From the NCBI GenBank assembly GCA_018433865.1, contig JAHDQJ010000002.1, forward strand, positions 62,001 through 126,000: 64,000 bases of DNA, written 5' to 3'. Shown here in pieces: positions 26,868-35,267 of this stretch (position 1 is its first letter; the number at the start of each line of letters is the position of its first letter). The notes below the pieces were generated by a model that saw only the letters and a program-made list of their open reading frames with translations, did no database searches and was not told where the DNA came from. The position numbers and the translations under genes are program-made. The stretch is from Spirochaetales bacterium. Lineage in GTDB: Bacteria > Spirochaetota > Spirochaetia > Sphaerochaetales > Sphaerochaetaceae.

Positions 26868-28235
26868 TCAGGCCAACCGGAACTCTCCATTCCTCGCACG
26901 AGTCTCCATCTCCCTGCGGAGTTGGAATGCCATCGTGGTCTCATTGATCTCCACATCCTTGTAGGTAAGCGGGGCATCCTTCTTCACCGCACGGATGACT
27001 TTCGCTCCGTGGGAAAGTCCGAGAGGCAACAATCCGTTCTTCAAGCTGAAATCTGATGTCGTTGCAGAACCGTACACGGTGTAGCCGCCCTCCCCGTCGA
27101 TGATTTCGCCAGGAACGAGGTCTTTCTTCGCCTTGGTCGCGACATCGGCACAGAAGTAGAGGCTGGATCCGGTGCTCTCATGCCGCAAGGCGACCGATGC
27201 GACGCTGATGTTCAATTCCAAGCCGATGAAGTGATAGGGACGATACAGTGCCGCATACTCACCGGTGGAGTCGACCTTCACGCCATACTCCTTGAAACAG
27301 CGCTTCACATAGGGAGTCGGTGCGTGGAGCGTGACATAGACACCGAAACGGATGTTGTCATCGATCGGAGCCTTGTACCGGTCCTCGCTGGCGACACATT
27401 CGACCATGCCCGCTTTCGGAAGTATTCCACCGCGTTCGGTGGGCTTCAACACATCCTGGAGGTGGTAGAAGCTTATCGGGGGAAATCCGAGTCCCTGTTC
27501 CGGAGCCTGCAATCCCGCACCATTTGCCACTGCGGTCATTTCAATGGCGCTCTTGGTCCCGTCGAGGAACGAGTTGAACATCTTGGCATTGTAATCGCCG
27601 CTCTTGACCATCTCCTCGGAGAATCCGTAATAGCCCCAGATCGTATCGGGTGTCGAGTAGTGGTACTCGGGTTGGAAACGTGTTCCCTTTCCGGCACACA
27701 CGACCTCGAATCCGATCGCACGGGCCCAGTCGATCATCTCGAGGATGAGGGCGGGCTGGTCTCCGTATGCCATGGAGAACTTGACTCCCTCCCTCTCTGC
27801 CATGTCGGTCAGAAGCGGTCCGACCATGCAATCGGCCTCGACGCTGACCATTACCACGTGCTTGTGGGCTTGGATCGCCTTCGCAGCGTGCAACGTACCT
27901 GCTATCGGATTCCCGGTGACCTCAAGGATCACCTCGCAATCGGAAGCAATGAGCTCCATGGCATCATTGACTGCCGCAACCAGTCCCTTCTTCGCCATGT
28001 CGTTGATCTCGTTCGCATTCTTCACTTCGCGAATGTTCTCCTGAGGCCAACCGATGTGTTTGCAAGCCGAATAGATATTGGGAATCTTGAGATCGGCAAT
28101 ACCGACGACTTGGATTCCCGGAGAAAGCATGACCTGACTCAAAAACATGGAAGAAAATTTTCCAGCTCCGATGACCCCTACCTTGACAGGATTGTCTTGT
28201 TCCTGCCGTTTCGAAAGCAATTCATACAAACTCAC
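26868..28235 (-). CDS. NAD(P)-dependent oxidoreductase, homoserine-dehydrogenase-like with C-terminal SAF domain
   Basis: 455 residues. The N-terminal Rossmann domain has VKVGVIGAGKFSSMFLSQ; the middle resembles homoserine-dehydrogenase-like NAD-binding proteins; the C-terminal 110 residues look like an SAF domain (TKAKKDLVPGEIIDGEGGYT, then GLSHGAKVIRAVKKDAP). Members of this group occur in catabolic operons for branched or short sugars and sugar acids. The start is GTG 28235, after AAGGAG. It lies between TRAP permease genes and the transaldolase. The substrate is not predictable from sequence. Confidence 0.8.
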   Translation of the reverse strand: MSLYELLSKRQEQDNPVKVGVIGAGKFSSMFLSQVMLSPGIQVVGIADLKIPNIYSACKHIGWPQENIREVKNANEINDMAKKGLVAAVNDAMELIASDCEVILEVTGNPIAGTLHAAKAIQAHKHVVMVSVEADCMVGPLLTDMAEREGVKFSMAYGDQPALILEMIDWARAIGFEVVCAGKGTRFQPEYHYSTPDTIWGYYGFSEEMVKSGDYNAKMFNSFLDGTKSAIEMTAVANGAGLQAPEQGLGFPPISFYHLQDVLKPTERGGILPKAGMVECVASEDRYKAPIDDNIRFGVYVTLHAPTPYVKRCFKEYGVKVDSTGEYAALYRPYHFIGLELNISVASVALRHESTGSSLYFCADVATKAKKDLVPGEIIDGEGGYTVYGSATTSDFSLKNGLLPLGLSHGAKVIRAVKKDAPLTYKDVEINETTMAFQLRREMETRARNGEFRLA

Positions 28236-28367
28236 GGTATTCTCCTTTTTCACCAAGCACGTTGGTCTCTGGGCAGTGGGACCATCTTGTCCCCTGCACA
28301 TTCAGTATCGGGTATGTGATTCCCGGATTCCTCTTCAAAACCATGCGGTCATTCTACGATTCTCACG

Positions 28368-28856
28368 TTATTCGTGTGTTCTCCGGGACTGGAACGAGTC
28401 GATTACCCGCTCAACCACGATCAGCAGCATGATCGCACCCGATATCGGGATGATCATGTAGACAAGTCCGACCGGAACTCCCAGCTGCAAGCTCTTCTGT
28501 ACCATCGTCAAGGACGAGACTTGCCCGCCGATGACGATCATGAGAATCATGAACAGCACATCGAATGCCAGTTCCACTGCCGTTGCATACTTCTTGATCT
28601 TCGCAGGCAGCAGGTTCACGAAGAACTCAACACCCAGATGGCCGTCCTCCCCGAAGACATACGCGGCACCCAGGAACGTCACCCAGATCAGGAGGAAACG
28701 GGGAAGTTCCTCGAACTTCTCGAACGAGTAGCTGAAAATATTTCGGGATACAATCTGGACGAATACGCTGAATGACATGACTGCAACGGCGAGTATCAAG
28801 ACCAATACGGTTCCCTTGTGTATCCATCGATTCAGCTTGTGAATGAACTTACTCAT
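28368..28856 (-). CDS. TRAP transporter small permease (DctQ type)
   Basis: 162 residues with four membrane helices (about 17-37, 48-68, 90-110, 128-150). The WVTFLGAAYVFGEDGHLGVEFF stretch is characteristic of DctQ subunits. It stabilises the large permease. AAGGAG precedes ATG 28856, 15 bp downstream of the large permease gene. Confidence 0.92.
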   Translation of the reverse strand: MSKFIHKLNRWIHKGTVLVLILAVAVMSFSVFVQIVSRNIFSYSFEKFEELPRFLLIWVTFLGAAYVFGEDGHLGVEFFVNLLPAKIKKYATAVELAFDVLFMILMIVIGGQVSSLTMVQKSLQLGVPVGLVYMIIPISGAIMLLIVVERVIDSFQSRRTHE

Positions 28857-28871
28857 ACTCTTCTCCTTGCC

Positions 28872-30155
28872 TCATCCCGCCAACAGGGAGGGAATATAGG
28901 TGGTGATCCCGGGCACGAAGACCAGTATCACGATACAGATCAACAGTGCGATGACGAAGGGAATCAGCTCGGGGATGATCTCCTCGAACGTCAGTCCGGT
29001 GATGCTGCTCGCGATGAACACACAGAGCCCTACAGGTGGTGTGACCAATCCGACTCCCAATGTCACGGTGAGGATGACACCTACCTGTACCGGGTCGAGA
29101 CCCATCATGACGACAGCAGGAGCGACCACGGGAACCACCAGCAACATTGCGGCATTCGCATCGAGGAAGGTTCCGAGGATCAGAAAGAGCACGATGAGTG
29201 CGAAAAGGAAGGTAGTGGGATGGGAGAAGGTCGCTACCATCGACTCTGCGACATTCTGCGGAACCTGGGCGGCGCTCAATACCCAAGCGAACGCGCCAGC
29301 AGCCGAGATGACGAGCATGACCGTCGCCGTCGAAGTCATGGCTTTCACCACGATCTCCGGAATATCCTTGATCTTCAGGTCCTTGTAGACAAAGAATCCG
29401 AGTAACAAGGTATAGACGACTGCGATGGCTGCAGCCTCGGTCGGGGTGAACCAACCGGTGATGATGCCGCCGATGATGATCAGCGGAGCAAACAATGCAA
29501 GGATCCCCTCATAGCCGGTACTGAACACCCGCTTCAAGGAGAACTTGCTCGAGGAACGGTACCCACGCTTGACCGAGATGATCGTGGAGACGACGAGCTC
29601 GGCAAACCCGACGAGCAATCCGGCACCGATGCCAGCGAGGAACAATTCCGCGATCGAAAGTCCGGCTACGAATCCGTACAGGATCATCGGGATGCTCGGA
29701 GGGATGATGATGCCGATAGGAGAGGAGGATGCGGTGACCGCGGCGCTGTACGACTTGCTGTAGCCTTGCTCGGTCATCGCGGGAATCAGAAGTGATCCGA
29801 CTGCGGAGGTATCGGCGACAGCAGATCCGGAGACTCCTCCGAAGAACATGCTCACGACGATATTCACTGCAGAGAGCCCTCCGGGGAGGAACCCCACCAG
29901 AGCATCGGCGAATGCAACCAAACGTTTGGTCACTCCGCCCTTCTCCATGATCTGTCCTGCCAACATGAAGAACGGGATGGCAAGGAGCAACCAGGAGTTC
30001 GCACCTGCATACATCCTCTGGATGACCTGCATCAGGGGAGTATAACCTTCCCAGAGCAATGCTGCAGCTGAAGAGAGAGCCAGGGCGAATGATACCGGTA
30101 CTTTCAAGAGCAACAGAATGATCAATGTACCGAATAACACTAATGTAATGGACAT
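28872..30155 (-). CDS. TRAP transporter large permease (DctM type)
   Basis: 427 residues with about twelve helices, the ion-coupled translocation subunit. Typical segments: IPFFMLAGQIMEKGGVTKRL, SMFFGGVSGSAVADTSAVGS, ASSSPIGIIIPPSIPMILYG, and the C-terminal TPPVGLCVFIASSITG. AGGAG precedes ATG 30155. It follows the binding-protein gene after a 119-bp gap containing a long hairpin. Confidence 0.95.
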   Translation of the reverse strand: MSITLVLFGTLIILLLLKVPVSFALALSSAAALLWEGYTPLMQVIQRMYAGANSWLLLAIPFFMLAGQIMEKGGVTKRLVAFADALVGFLPGGLSAVNIVVSMFFGGVSGSAVADTSAVGSLLIPAMTEQGYSKSYSAAVTASSSPIGIIIPPSIPMILYGFVAGLSIAELFLAGIGAGLLVGFAELVVSTIISVKRGYRSSSKFSLKRVFSTGYEGILALFAPLIIIGGIITGWFTPTEAAAIAVVYTLLLGFFVYKDLKIKDIPEIVVKAMTSTATVMLVISAAGAFAWVLSAAQVPQNVAESMVATFSHPTTFLFALIVLFLILGTFLDANAAMLLVVPVVAPAVVMMGLDPVQVGVILTVTLGVGLVTPPVGLCVFIASSITGLTFEEIIPELIPFVIALLICIVILVFVPGITTYIPSLLAG

Positions 30156-30226
30156 ATACTATCTCCTAGGATGGAATGTCTTTCAGCAAAGCACTGCGCG
30201 GTGCACATCACGATTCCGAGGCAGAT

Positions 30227-30253
30227 GGCCGCAGGAAAAGTTTCCCTACGGCC
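30227..30253 (-). other. Intercistronic hairpin between TRAP binding-protein and permease genes
   Basis: 27-nt nearly perfect stem-loop: 12-bp arms GGCCGTAGGGAA / TTTCCTGCGGCC with G-U pairs, 3-nt loop. There is no U-tract afterwards, so it is more likely an RNA-stability or attenuating element that keeps the binding protein in excess than a full terminator. Confidence 0.5.
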
Positions 30254-30274
30254 AGATCAGCCCCGGTCTTGACG

Positions 30275-31294
30275 TCATTTGCCTGTGGCGATGATCTTGT
30301 CGAGGAAATCACCGAACATTTCGCGGAACATCGGGAAGGTGTTGTCGACGACGATCTTCTGGAATGCCGCCTTGTCCAGCTCGCTCCGGTCGATGACCTG
30401 CATCTTGCCCTTCAGTTCTGCAATCAGGCGATTCTCCTCCGCCTCTGCCGCTTGTGACCATGCGATTCCTGCCTCGTCGGCGGCTGCTTGGACCTGTGCC
30501 TGCTGATTCGCGCTCAAGCGCCCCCACGCCTTGTTGCTGAATGCGAGCACGTTGGGGGTGTAGGCGAAGTCGAGCATCGAGAGGTGCTTCTGCACTTCAT
30601 AGAAGCGCTGTCCCTGGACGTGCAGCAACGGGTTGTGCTGGCCGTCGACTACGCCACGCTCAAGAGCCACATACAACTCCGAGAATGCCATCGGGACGGG
30701 GTTCGCACCCAAGGCACGAAGTGGTGAGCTGTATACGGGGACTTCGGGGCTGCGGATGTTCAGGCCCTTGAAATCCTGGGGGGTCTTGATGGCACGCACG
30801 TTGTTCGTGACATGCCTGAACCCGTGCTCCCAGATTGCCAGGCCCTTGAGTTTTGCCTGCTTGCTGAGGTTGTCAAGGATTTCCTTGCCAAGCGGTCCGT
30901 TGTTGACGGCGATGGTGTGGGCACGATCCCTGAACAGGAACGGAATCTCGAATGCACCCATGAGCGGATAGTAACCGCCATAGAGTCCTGCCGAGACGAT
31001 ACCGCCGTCGATCGTTCCGAGCACCATGCCTTCGACCAGCGCCGCTTCGTCGCCAAGCGTCGAGGAACCGAACACCTGGATGTCGACGGACCCACCGGTC
31101 TTCTCAGTCACCAGTTTCACGAACAGATCCGCTGCTCCTTGCTGTGGGCTGATGGGAGCTCCAACGTGGGCTACCTTGAGCACCACAGGCTTGTCTGCGA
31201 CAGCTGCGCCCTCTTGCTCACCACCGGCGAACAGGGGCAGTGCCAACGCAACTACCATAACCATCATCATGAGCATGCGTAATGTCTTTCTCAT
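30275..31294 (-). CDS. TRAP transporter solute-binding protein (DctP type)
   Basis: 339 residues, periplasmic. The signal peptide is about residues 1-22, ending ALALPLFAGGEQEG, the style common in spirochaete binding proteins. The DctP fold shows VLKVAHVGAPISPQQGAADLFV near the N-terminus and IRSPEVPVYSSPLRALGANPVPM with the Arg of the family's ligand-binding site. The ligand is usually an organic or sugar acid. AAGGAG lies upstream. First gene of the TRAP operon; divergent from an AraC regulator. Confidence 0.95.
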   Translation of the reverse strand: MRKTLRMLMMMVMVVALALPLFAGGEQEGAAVADKPVVLKVAHVGAPISPQQGAADLFVKLVTEKTGGSVDIQVFGSSTLGDEAALVEGMVLGTIDGGIVSAGLYGGYYPLMGAFEIPFLFRDRAHTIAVNNGPLGKEILDNLSKQAKLKGLAIWEHGFRHVTNNVRAIKTPQDFKGLNIRSPEVPVYSSPLRALGANPVPMAFSELYVALERGVVDGQHNPLLHVQGQRFYEVQKHLSMLDFAYTPNVLAFSNKAWGRLSANQQAQVQAAADEAGIAWSQAAEAEENRLIAELKGKMQVIDRSELDKAAFQKIVVDNTFPMFREMFGDFLDKIIATGK

Positions 31295-31488
31295 ACAGTT
31301 TCTCCTTTTTCAGCCAGCATGATGTTTTTATGACAAACTTGCTGTGCTGTAACTTGTATATTACCCTAGCCCACCGTCACCGCCTCCCGTTTAGACCTCG
31401 AGGGTTCTACTATTCTCAGATTGACAAAGGTTATCAAAAGCTCTCCCCGGCACTTGCATTCTTGGTACAACACCCGTAAGCTGTGAAC
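31295..31488. promoter_or_regulatory. Divergent control region of TRAP operon and AraC regulator
   Basis: 194 bp without a gene. On the minus strand TAATATACA lies about 60 nt before the dctP-type start, a possible -10. On the plus strand TTGACA (31421-31426) has no matching -10; TTGCAT at 31454 is treated separately. The AraC binding site is probably here, but I cannot point to a clear repeat. Confidence 0.35.
31454..31482 (+). promoter_or_regulatory. Possible leaderless promoter of the AraC regulator
   Basis: TTGCAT (31454-31459, 4/6), 17-bp spacer, weak TAAGCT (31477-31482, 3/6), 6 nt to ATG 31489. The geometry matches the other leaderless genes, but the -10 is poor. Confidence 0.25.
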
Positions 31489-32385
31489 ATGAAAGGGCAA
31501 ACGCGAGTCATCTCCTTCTCTCACGGATTGCAAGCTTCGTACAGCAATGAAATTGACTGGAGCCACTTCCACCAACATAGCAGTGAAATCGAGATGGCTT
31601 TCCACCCTGTAGGACCGGTAACCTATCTGTTCGGAGGTCGCGAGGAGGCGATTCTCCAGGGGGAGACGTTCCTGTATTGGGGAGCGATTCCACACAGGGT
31701 GATCGAGTCAATGGAGGGTGATACATGTTATTTTCTCACCATACCCGTTTCGCTTTTCGTGCAGATGTCACTGCCTGCAAGTTTCGTCAGGCAGATATTC
31801 TCGGGTGAAATCTTCAAGGAAAAAAGCCCGATCATGCGAGAGATCGACCTGTTGTTCTTCCACCATAGCAAAGGGCTTGCGGCGGGTGAGAACGACTTTC
31901 TGAGCAGGAGCGTCCTCTATTGGGTCCAATACCGACTCTTCCGTTTCCTTTCGAACCTTGAACATCCCCTGGACGAAACCGAATCGCAGCACATCCCGAA
32001 GGTCAATCCATTGCAACAGGAAACAAAGACGGAATATGTGAAGGTGAAGAAGGACAAGACCGTCGAGAAGATGTACAAGTTCATCACGAGCAATTATCTT
32101 AAGCAGGTCGCGATACAGGATGTGGCCGACCACGTCAACTTGAACGCGAATTATGCGAATACCTTGTTCCGGGAGAGTACCGGACTGAGCATCGGTCGGT
32201 TCATCAGCATGATGCGCATCTATAAATCGCAATCCTTGCTGTTGACCACCGATCTCAAGATCATCGATGTCGCCCTCGACTCGGGGTTCCAATCGCTGGG
32301 GAATTTTTACAAGTCGTTCCAGCAACAGGTTGGGGAGAGCCCCTCCCAATACCGTTCCAGACACATGCCGAAACTCGAACTGTGA
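31489..32385 (+). CDS. AraC family transcriptional regulator
   Basis: 298 residues. N-terminal cupin-like sensing region (about 1-150) with SHFHQHSSEIEMAFH as the metal/sugar-pocket type start. C-terminal AraC domain (about 190-295): DVADHVNLNANYANTLFRES and IIDVALDSGFQSLGNFYKSF. Divergently placed from the TRAP operon and close to an MFS gene, so it probably controls one or both. ATG 31489 or GTG 31483 are possible; neither has a clear ribosome site. Confidence 0.9.
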   Translation: MKGQTRVISFSHGLQASYSNEIDWSHFHQHSSEIEMAFHPVGPVTYLFGGREEAILQGETFLYWGAIPHRVIESMEGDTCYFLTIPVSLFVQMSLPASFVRQIFSGEIFKEKSPIMREIDLLFFHHSKGLAAGENDFLSRSVLYWVQYRLFRFLSNLEHPLDETESQHIPKVNPLQQETKTEYVKVKKDKTVEKMYKFITSNYLKQVAIQDVADHVNLNANYANTLFRESTGLSIGRFISMMRIYKSQSLLLTTDLKIIDVALDSGFQSLGNFYKSFQQQVGESPSQYRSRHMPKLEL

Positions 32386-32429
32386 TGGATACATCGCAAT
32401 AAGTCCAAAATACGCGTCATATTATTCTT

Positions 32430-32458
32430 TTGCATCGTGAAGCGTTTCCTGCTACACT
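32430..32458 (+). promoter_or_regulatory. Predicted promoter of the MFS gene at 32484
   Basis: TTGCAT (32430-32435), 17-bp spacer, TACACT (32453-32458). About 19 nt of leader to the ATG with GAGG. Confidence 0.55.
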
Positions 32459-32483
32459 TTCCAGCAGATTATGTGAGGTACGC

Positions 32484-33800
32484 ATGACAGACACAAAACC
32501 ACGAAAAAGCATGAAGGGGTATTATCTTACCACCTTCCTCATCGGCCTGGGATTCTTCACCATGGGCCTGATGGATCCCCTGTATGACACCTATATCCCG
32601 ATCTTCCTCGGTCGGTATATCGAATCGAACGCGGTCATCGGGACGATCATGACACTGGACAACATGTTCGCGATCTTCCTTATTCCGATCTTCTCTGCGA
32701 TCAGCGATCGCACGCACACGCGTATCGGCAGAAGGATGCCGTTCATCATCACGTTCCTTCCGCTCAGCGCATTCGCGTTCGGGTTGATTCCCTTCTCCGC
32801 ACTCTCGTCGCTTGCATTGCTCATCATCCTTATCTTCGGGTTGAACGTCTTCAAGCAATCCGTACGGGGACCGGTCGTCGCTCTCATGCCCGACATCATC
32901 CCAGGGGAGATCAGATCCGAGGCCAACGGTGTGATCAACACCATGGGAGGCATCGCGACCATCGTCGGTACCATAGGTCTCGCCCAGCTGATGAACGTCA
33001 AGGTCAACCTCCCCTCAAGAGGACCGACGGACAACATCCTCGCATTCCCGTTGGCAGGAATCCTGGTGGTCATCGCGGCACTGCTCCTGTTCTTCTTCGT
33101 CAAGGAGAAGAACGGAAACCACGATGAAAGGGCTTCGCGGGAGAAGGTTCCCATCCTGAAGTCGCTGAAGCACATCTTCGGTGAACAAGACAAGAGTGCA
33201 TTCTTTGTCCTCGTCTCGCTGCTCTTTTGGTTCATCGGCTACCAAGGGGTCCTTCCGTTCGTCGGCAAGTATTCGGTCGAGGTCCTGAAGACCTCCTCGG
33301 GAAGCGCGGCACTCGCTGCGGGCATGGTGGGAATCGCCTATGCCATCTTCGCGATTCCCAGCGGACTGATCGCCCATCGGCACGGGCGCAAGAAGACCAT
33401 CCGTGTTGCGCTCATCTGTATCTTCACCGTACTTATGCTCATATTCGTCCATAGCGTGACGTTCACGGGTGAAGGAGTGTCGCAGATGACCCGGATGATT
33501 CCGTTCTGGGCACTCATGTTCCTTTTCGGCATGTTCTGGGTGACCGTGATCACCAATTCATTCCCGATGCTTTGGCAGATGGCAGACTATTCCAACATGG
33601 GTATCTACACCGGGCTGTATTACTTCTTCAGCCAATTGGCATCGATCATCGCCCCGCCGATCACCGGTGCGTTGATAGACCTGTTCGGATATGGGTCGTT
33701 GTTCGTTTTCGCTGCCGCGTGCATGATGGTGGCATTCTACTTCATGTCCAAGGTCACCAGGGGCGAACCGCACGATGATGCGAAACCAATGACCGCTTGA
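32484..33800 (+). CDS. MFS family sugar-type transporter
   Basis: 438 residues, twelve helices. The motif-A loop SDRTHTRIGRRMPFI after helix 2 and HRHGRKKTIRV at the equivalent place in the second half mark an MFS carrier; the SDRTxxRxGRRxP form is typical of the GPH/SUC (SLC45-like) disaccharide group. It follows the AraC regulator by about 100 bp with its own promoter. A sugar or glycoside is the likely cargo. ATG 32484 has GAGG 8 nt upstream. Confidence 0.88.
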   Translation: MTDTKPRKSMKGYYLTTFLIGLGFFTMGLMDPLYDTYIPIFLGRYIESNAVIGTIMTLDNMFAIFLIPIFSAISDRTHTRIGRRMPFIITFLPLSAFAFGLIPFSALSSLALLIILIFGLNVFKQSVRGPVVALMPDIIPGEIRSEANGVINTMGGIATIVGTIGLAQLMNVKVNLPSRGPTDNILAFPLAGILVVIAALLLFFFVKEKNGNHDERASREKVPILKSLKHIFGEQDKSAFFVLVSLLFWFIGYQGVLPFVGKYSVEVLKTSSGSAALAAGMVGIAYAIFAIPSGLIAHRHGRKKTIRVALICIFTVLMLIFVHSVTFTGEGVSQMTRMIPFWALMFLFGMFWVTVITNSFPMLWQMADYSNMGIYTGLYYFFSQLASIIAPPITGALIDLFGYGSLFVFAAACMMVAFYFMSKVTRGEPHDDAKPMTA

Positions 33801-33809
33801 CGTGGAAAC

Positions 33810-33840
33810 GGCCATCAGGAATCCCTGGTGGCCGTCTTCT
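33810..33840. terminator. Terminator between convergent genes
   Basis: Hairpin GGCCATCAGG / CCTGGTGGCC with loop AATC (33810-33833), then GTCTTCTT on the plus strand. It may also stop the minus-strand gene, whose downstream run is GTTTCC. Confidence 0.7.
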
Positions 33841-33856
33841 TACAGGCGTATCGCAA

Positions 33857-34660
33857 TCACTCCCAGATCAGTTTATCCAGGACCTCATCCACCGCGTTCT
33901 TGCGCCGCTCGAACGCTTCCTTCGAGAATGAGACAGGATTGACATACTCGGTCGGCCCTTCGGGGACACTCACCGGAGTCCACAGATACGTCACCGGAGC
34001 AGGTCTCACGAACGGCATCACCGTGGTGACCTTAGTGGGAACCTTCGGAGGTTCGGGGATACGCTTCACCGGCCTGTCATGCACCTCCGGTTCGATCACC
34101 CTTCGCTCAGGTTCCGCAATAACGGCCTCCGGTTCCGTTTCCGTGATTTCGGGTTCGATCACCTCGACGGACTCGATCACAGGTTCCTCTTCGGCCACGA
34201 CCACAGGTTCCGCTTCCGCGACCCCGGGTTCGATCACTTCGACGGGCACGATTTCAGGTTCGGCCAAAGGTGCTTCTTCCACGACGGGCTTCGGAGCCTC
34301 ATAAGCGGAGACGGTCATGCGCAATACGGGAACAGCCGGTACAGGCGGTTTCACCGGGACCATCGGAACTTCAACCGCAGCTTCTTCGATCACCACAGGC
34401 TCTTCGATGATCGCAGGTGCAACCGGCGCGACAGGTACCGGCGTCGTCGGCGGGGCAACCGCGGGAACTGTCGTGACGGGAACCTCGGGCTCCTTTGCAG
34501 GCTGTGCAACCTTCGGGCTTTCCTTCACCACGGCGACCGGGACTTCGGTTTTCACCGGGATCTTCTCCACCATCGGACGGAAATAGAGTACCCCGGCAAA
34601 GATGAAGATGCTCAGCGAGATAGTGATTCCCAATGCAATGTAGATACCTGTCTTTCTCAT
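33857..34660 (-). CDS. Membrane-anchored Pro/Glu/Val-rich protein
   Basis: 267 residues. One N-terminal membrane helix (about 6-28, IYIALGITISLSIFIFAGVLYF), then about 180 residues of low complexity built from variations of V-P-V, EEPVV and VIEPE, followed by a distinct C-terminal 55 residues (RPAPVTYLWTPVSVPEGP ... FERRKNAVDEVLDKLIWE). The layout resembles a periplasm-spanning linker with a small end domain, as in TonB-like or wall-binding proteins, but no known C-terminal domain is recognised. AGGAAAC upstream. Placed 13 bp after coaE. Confidence 0.7.
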   Translation of the reverse strand: MRKTGIYIALGITISLSIFIFAGVLYFRPMVEKIPVKTEVPVAVVKESPKVAQPAKEPEVPVTTVPAVAPPTTPVPVAPVAPAIIEEPVVIEEAAVEVPMVPVKPPVPAVPVLRMTVSAYEAPKPVVEEAPLAEPEIVPVEVIEPGVAEAEPVVVAEEEPVIESVEVIEPEITETEPEAVIAEPERRVIEPEVHDRPVKRIPEPPKVPTKVTTVMPFVRPAPVTYLWTPVSVPEGPTEYVNPVSFSKEAFERRKNAVDEVLDKLIWE

Positions 34661-34673
34661 GGCCCGCTGTTTC

Positions 34674-35267
34674 CTATATGCCCATAGTAGCGCAAAACTC
34701 GTGCACTTGTCGATGAATAAATGGCTTTCTCCCCCAATTCTCGAGAATATGGACGGATTGAGCCCCCTTTATTTCCCGTACAGTGATATCCTGTTGCGCT
34801 TTCTCCATGCGCAAGAATGATTTGATGGTGGATCCGTCTCTGTGCATCGACCGAAGAAGCCGCACCAGTACCGGCGCATGTACGAAGCAGACGGCATCAC
34901 AGAGGACATCCAGCTTCATCCGCCCAAGGAGTGCGGCGTTGATCACGAGAGCCCGCTTGTCGGCCTGTGCATGTGCTTCGATCAACATCATGCACCGCCT
35001 CACCATATGCGGATGGACGATCCGCTCGAGCGCCTTCAGTCTTTCGGGATCTGCGAACACCAAGGATCCGAGCCGCTTGCGATCGACCGAACCGTCTTCC
35101 CGGATGATGGTGTTTCCAAACTCACTCACCAGCTGATCGCCGACCTCTCCGAGAACCTGGTGCCCAAGTTTGTCGACATCGATGACGGGAATATTCCTTT
35201 CGGCAAAGAGGGTGGCTACATGGTCTTTCCCCGCACAATACCGTCCGGTCAATCCAATGATCGTCAA
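34674..35267 (-). CDS. coaE: Dephospho-CoA kinase
   Basis: 197 residues. Last step of CoA synthesis. P-loop IGLTGRYCAGKDHVA at the N-terminus (GxxxAGKD, slightly unusual in having Tyr-Cys where Gly/Ile-Ala are common), followed by the DVDKLGHQVL motif and VVDHES-type region replaced by VINAALLGRMKLDVLCD. TTG 35267 is chosen because GGGGGG precedes it by 7 nt and it gives the family N-terminus; it overlaps the polA stop by TTGA. ATG 35282 is an alternative. Confidence 0.88.
   Translation of the reverse strand: MTIIGLTGRYCAGKDHVATLFAERNIPVIDVDKLGHQVLGEVGDQLVSEFGNTIIREDGSVDRKRLGSLVFADPERLKALERIVHPHMVRRCMMLIEAHAQADKRALVINAALLGRMKLDVLCDAVCFVHAPVLVRLLRSMHRDGSTIKSFLRMEKAQQDITVREIKGAQSVHILENWGRKPFIHRQVHEFCATMGI

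Noticed and set aside
31421-31426. TTGACA in the AraC/TRAP control region as a main promoter
   Set aside because: No acceptable -10 occurs at 16-18 bp; it could still be part of a regulator site.
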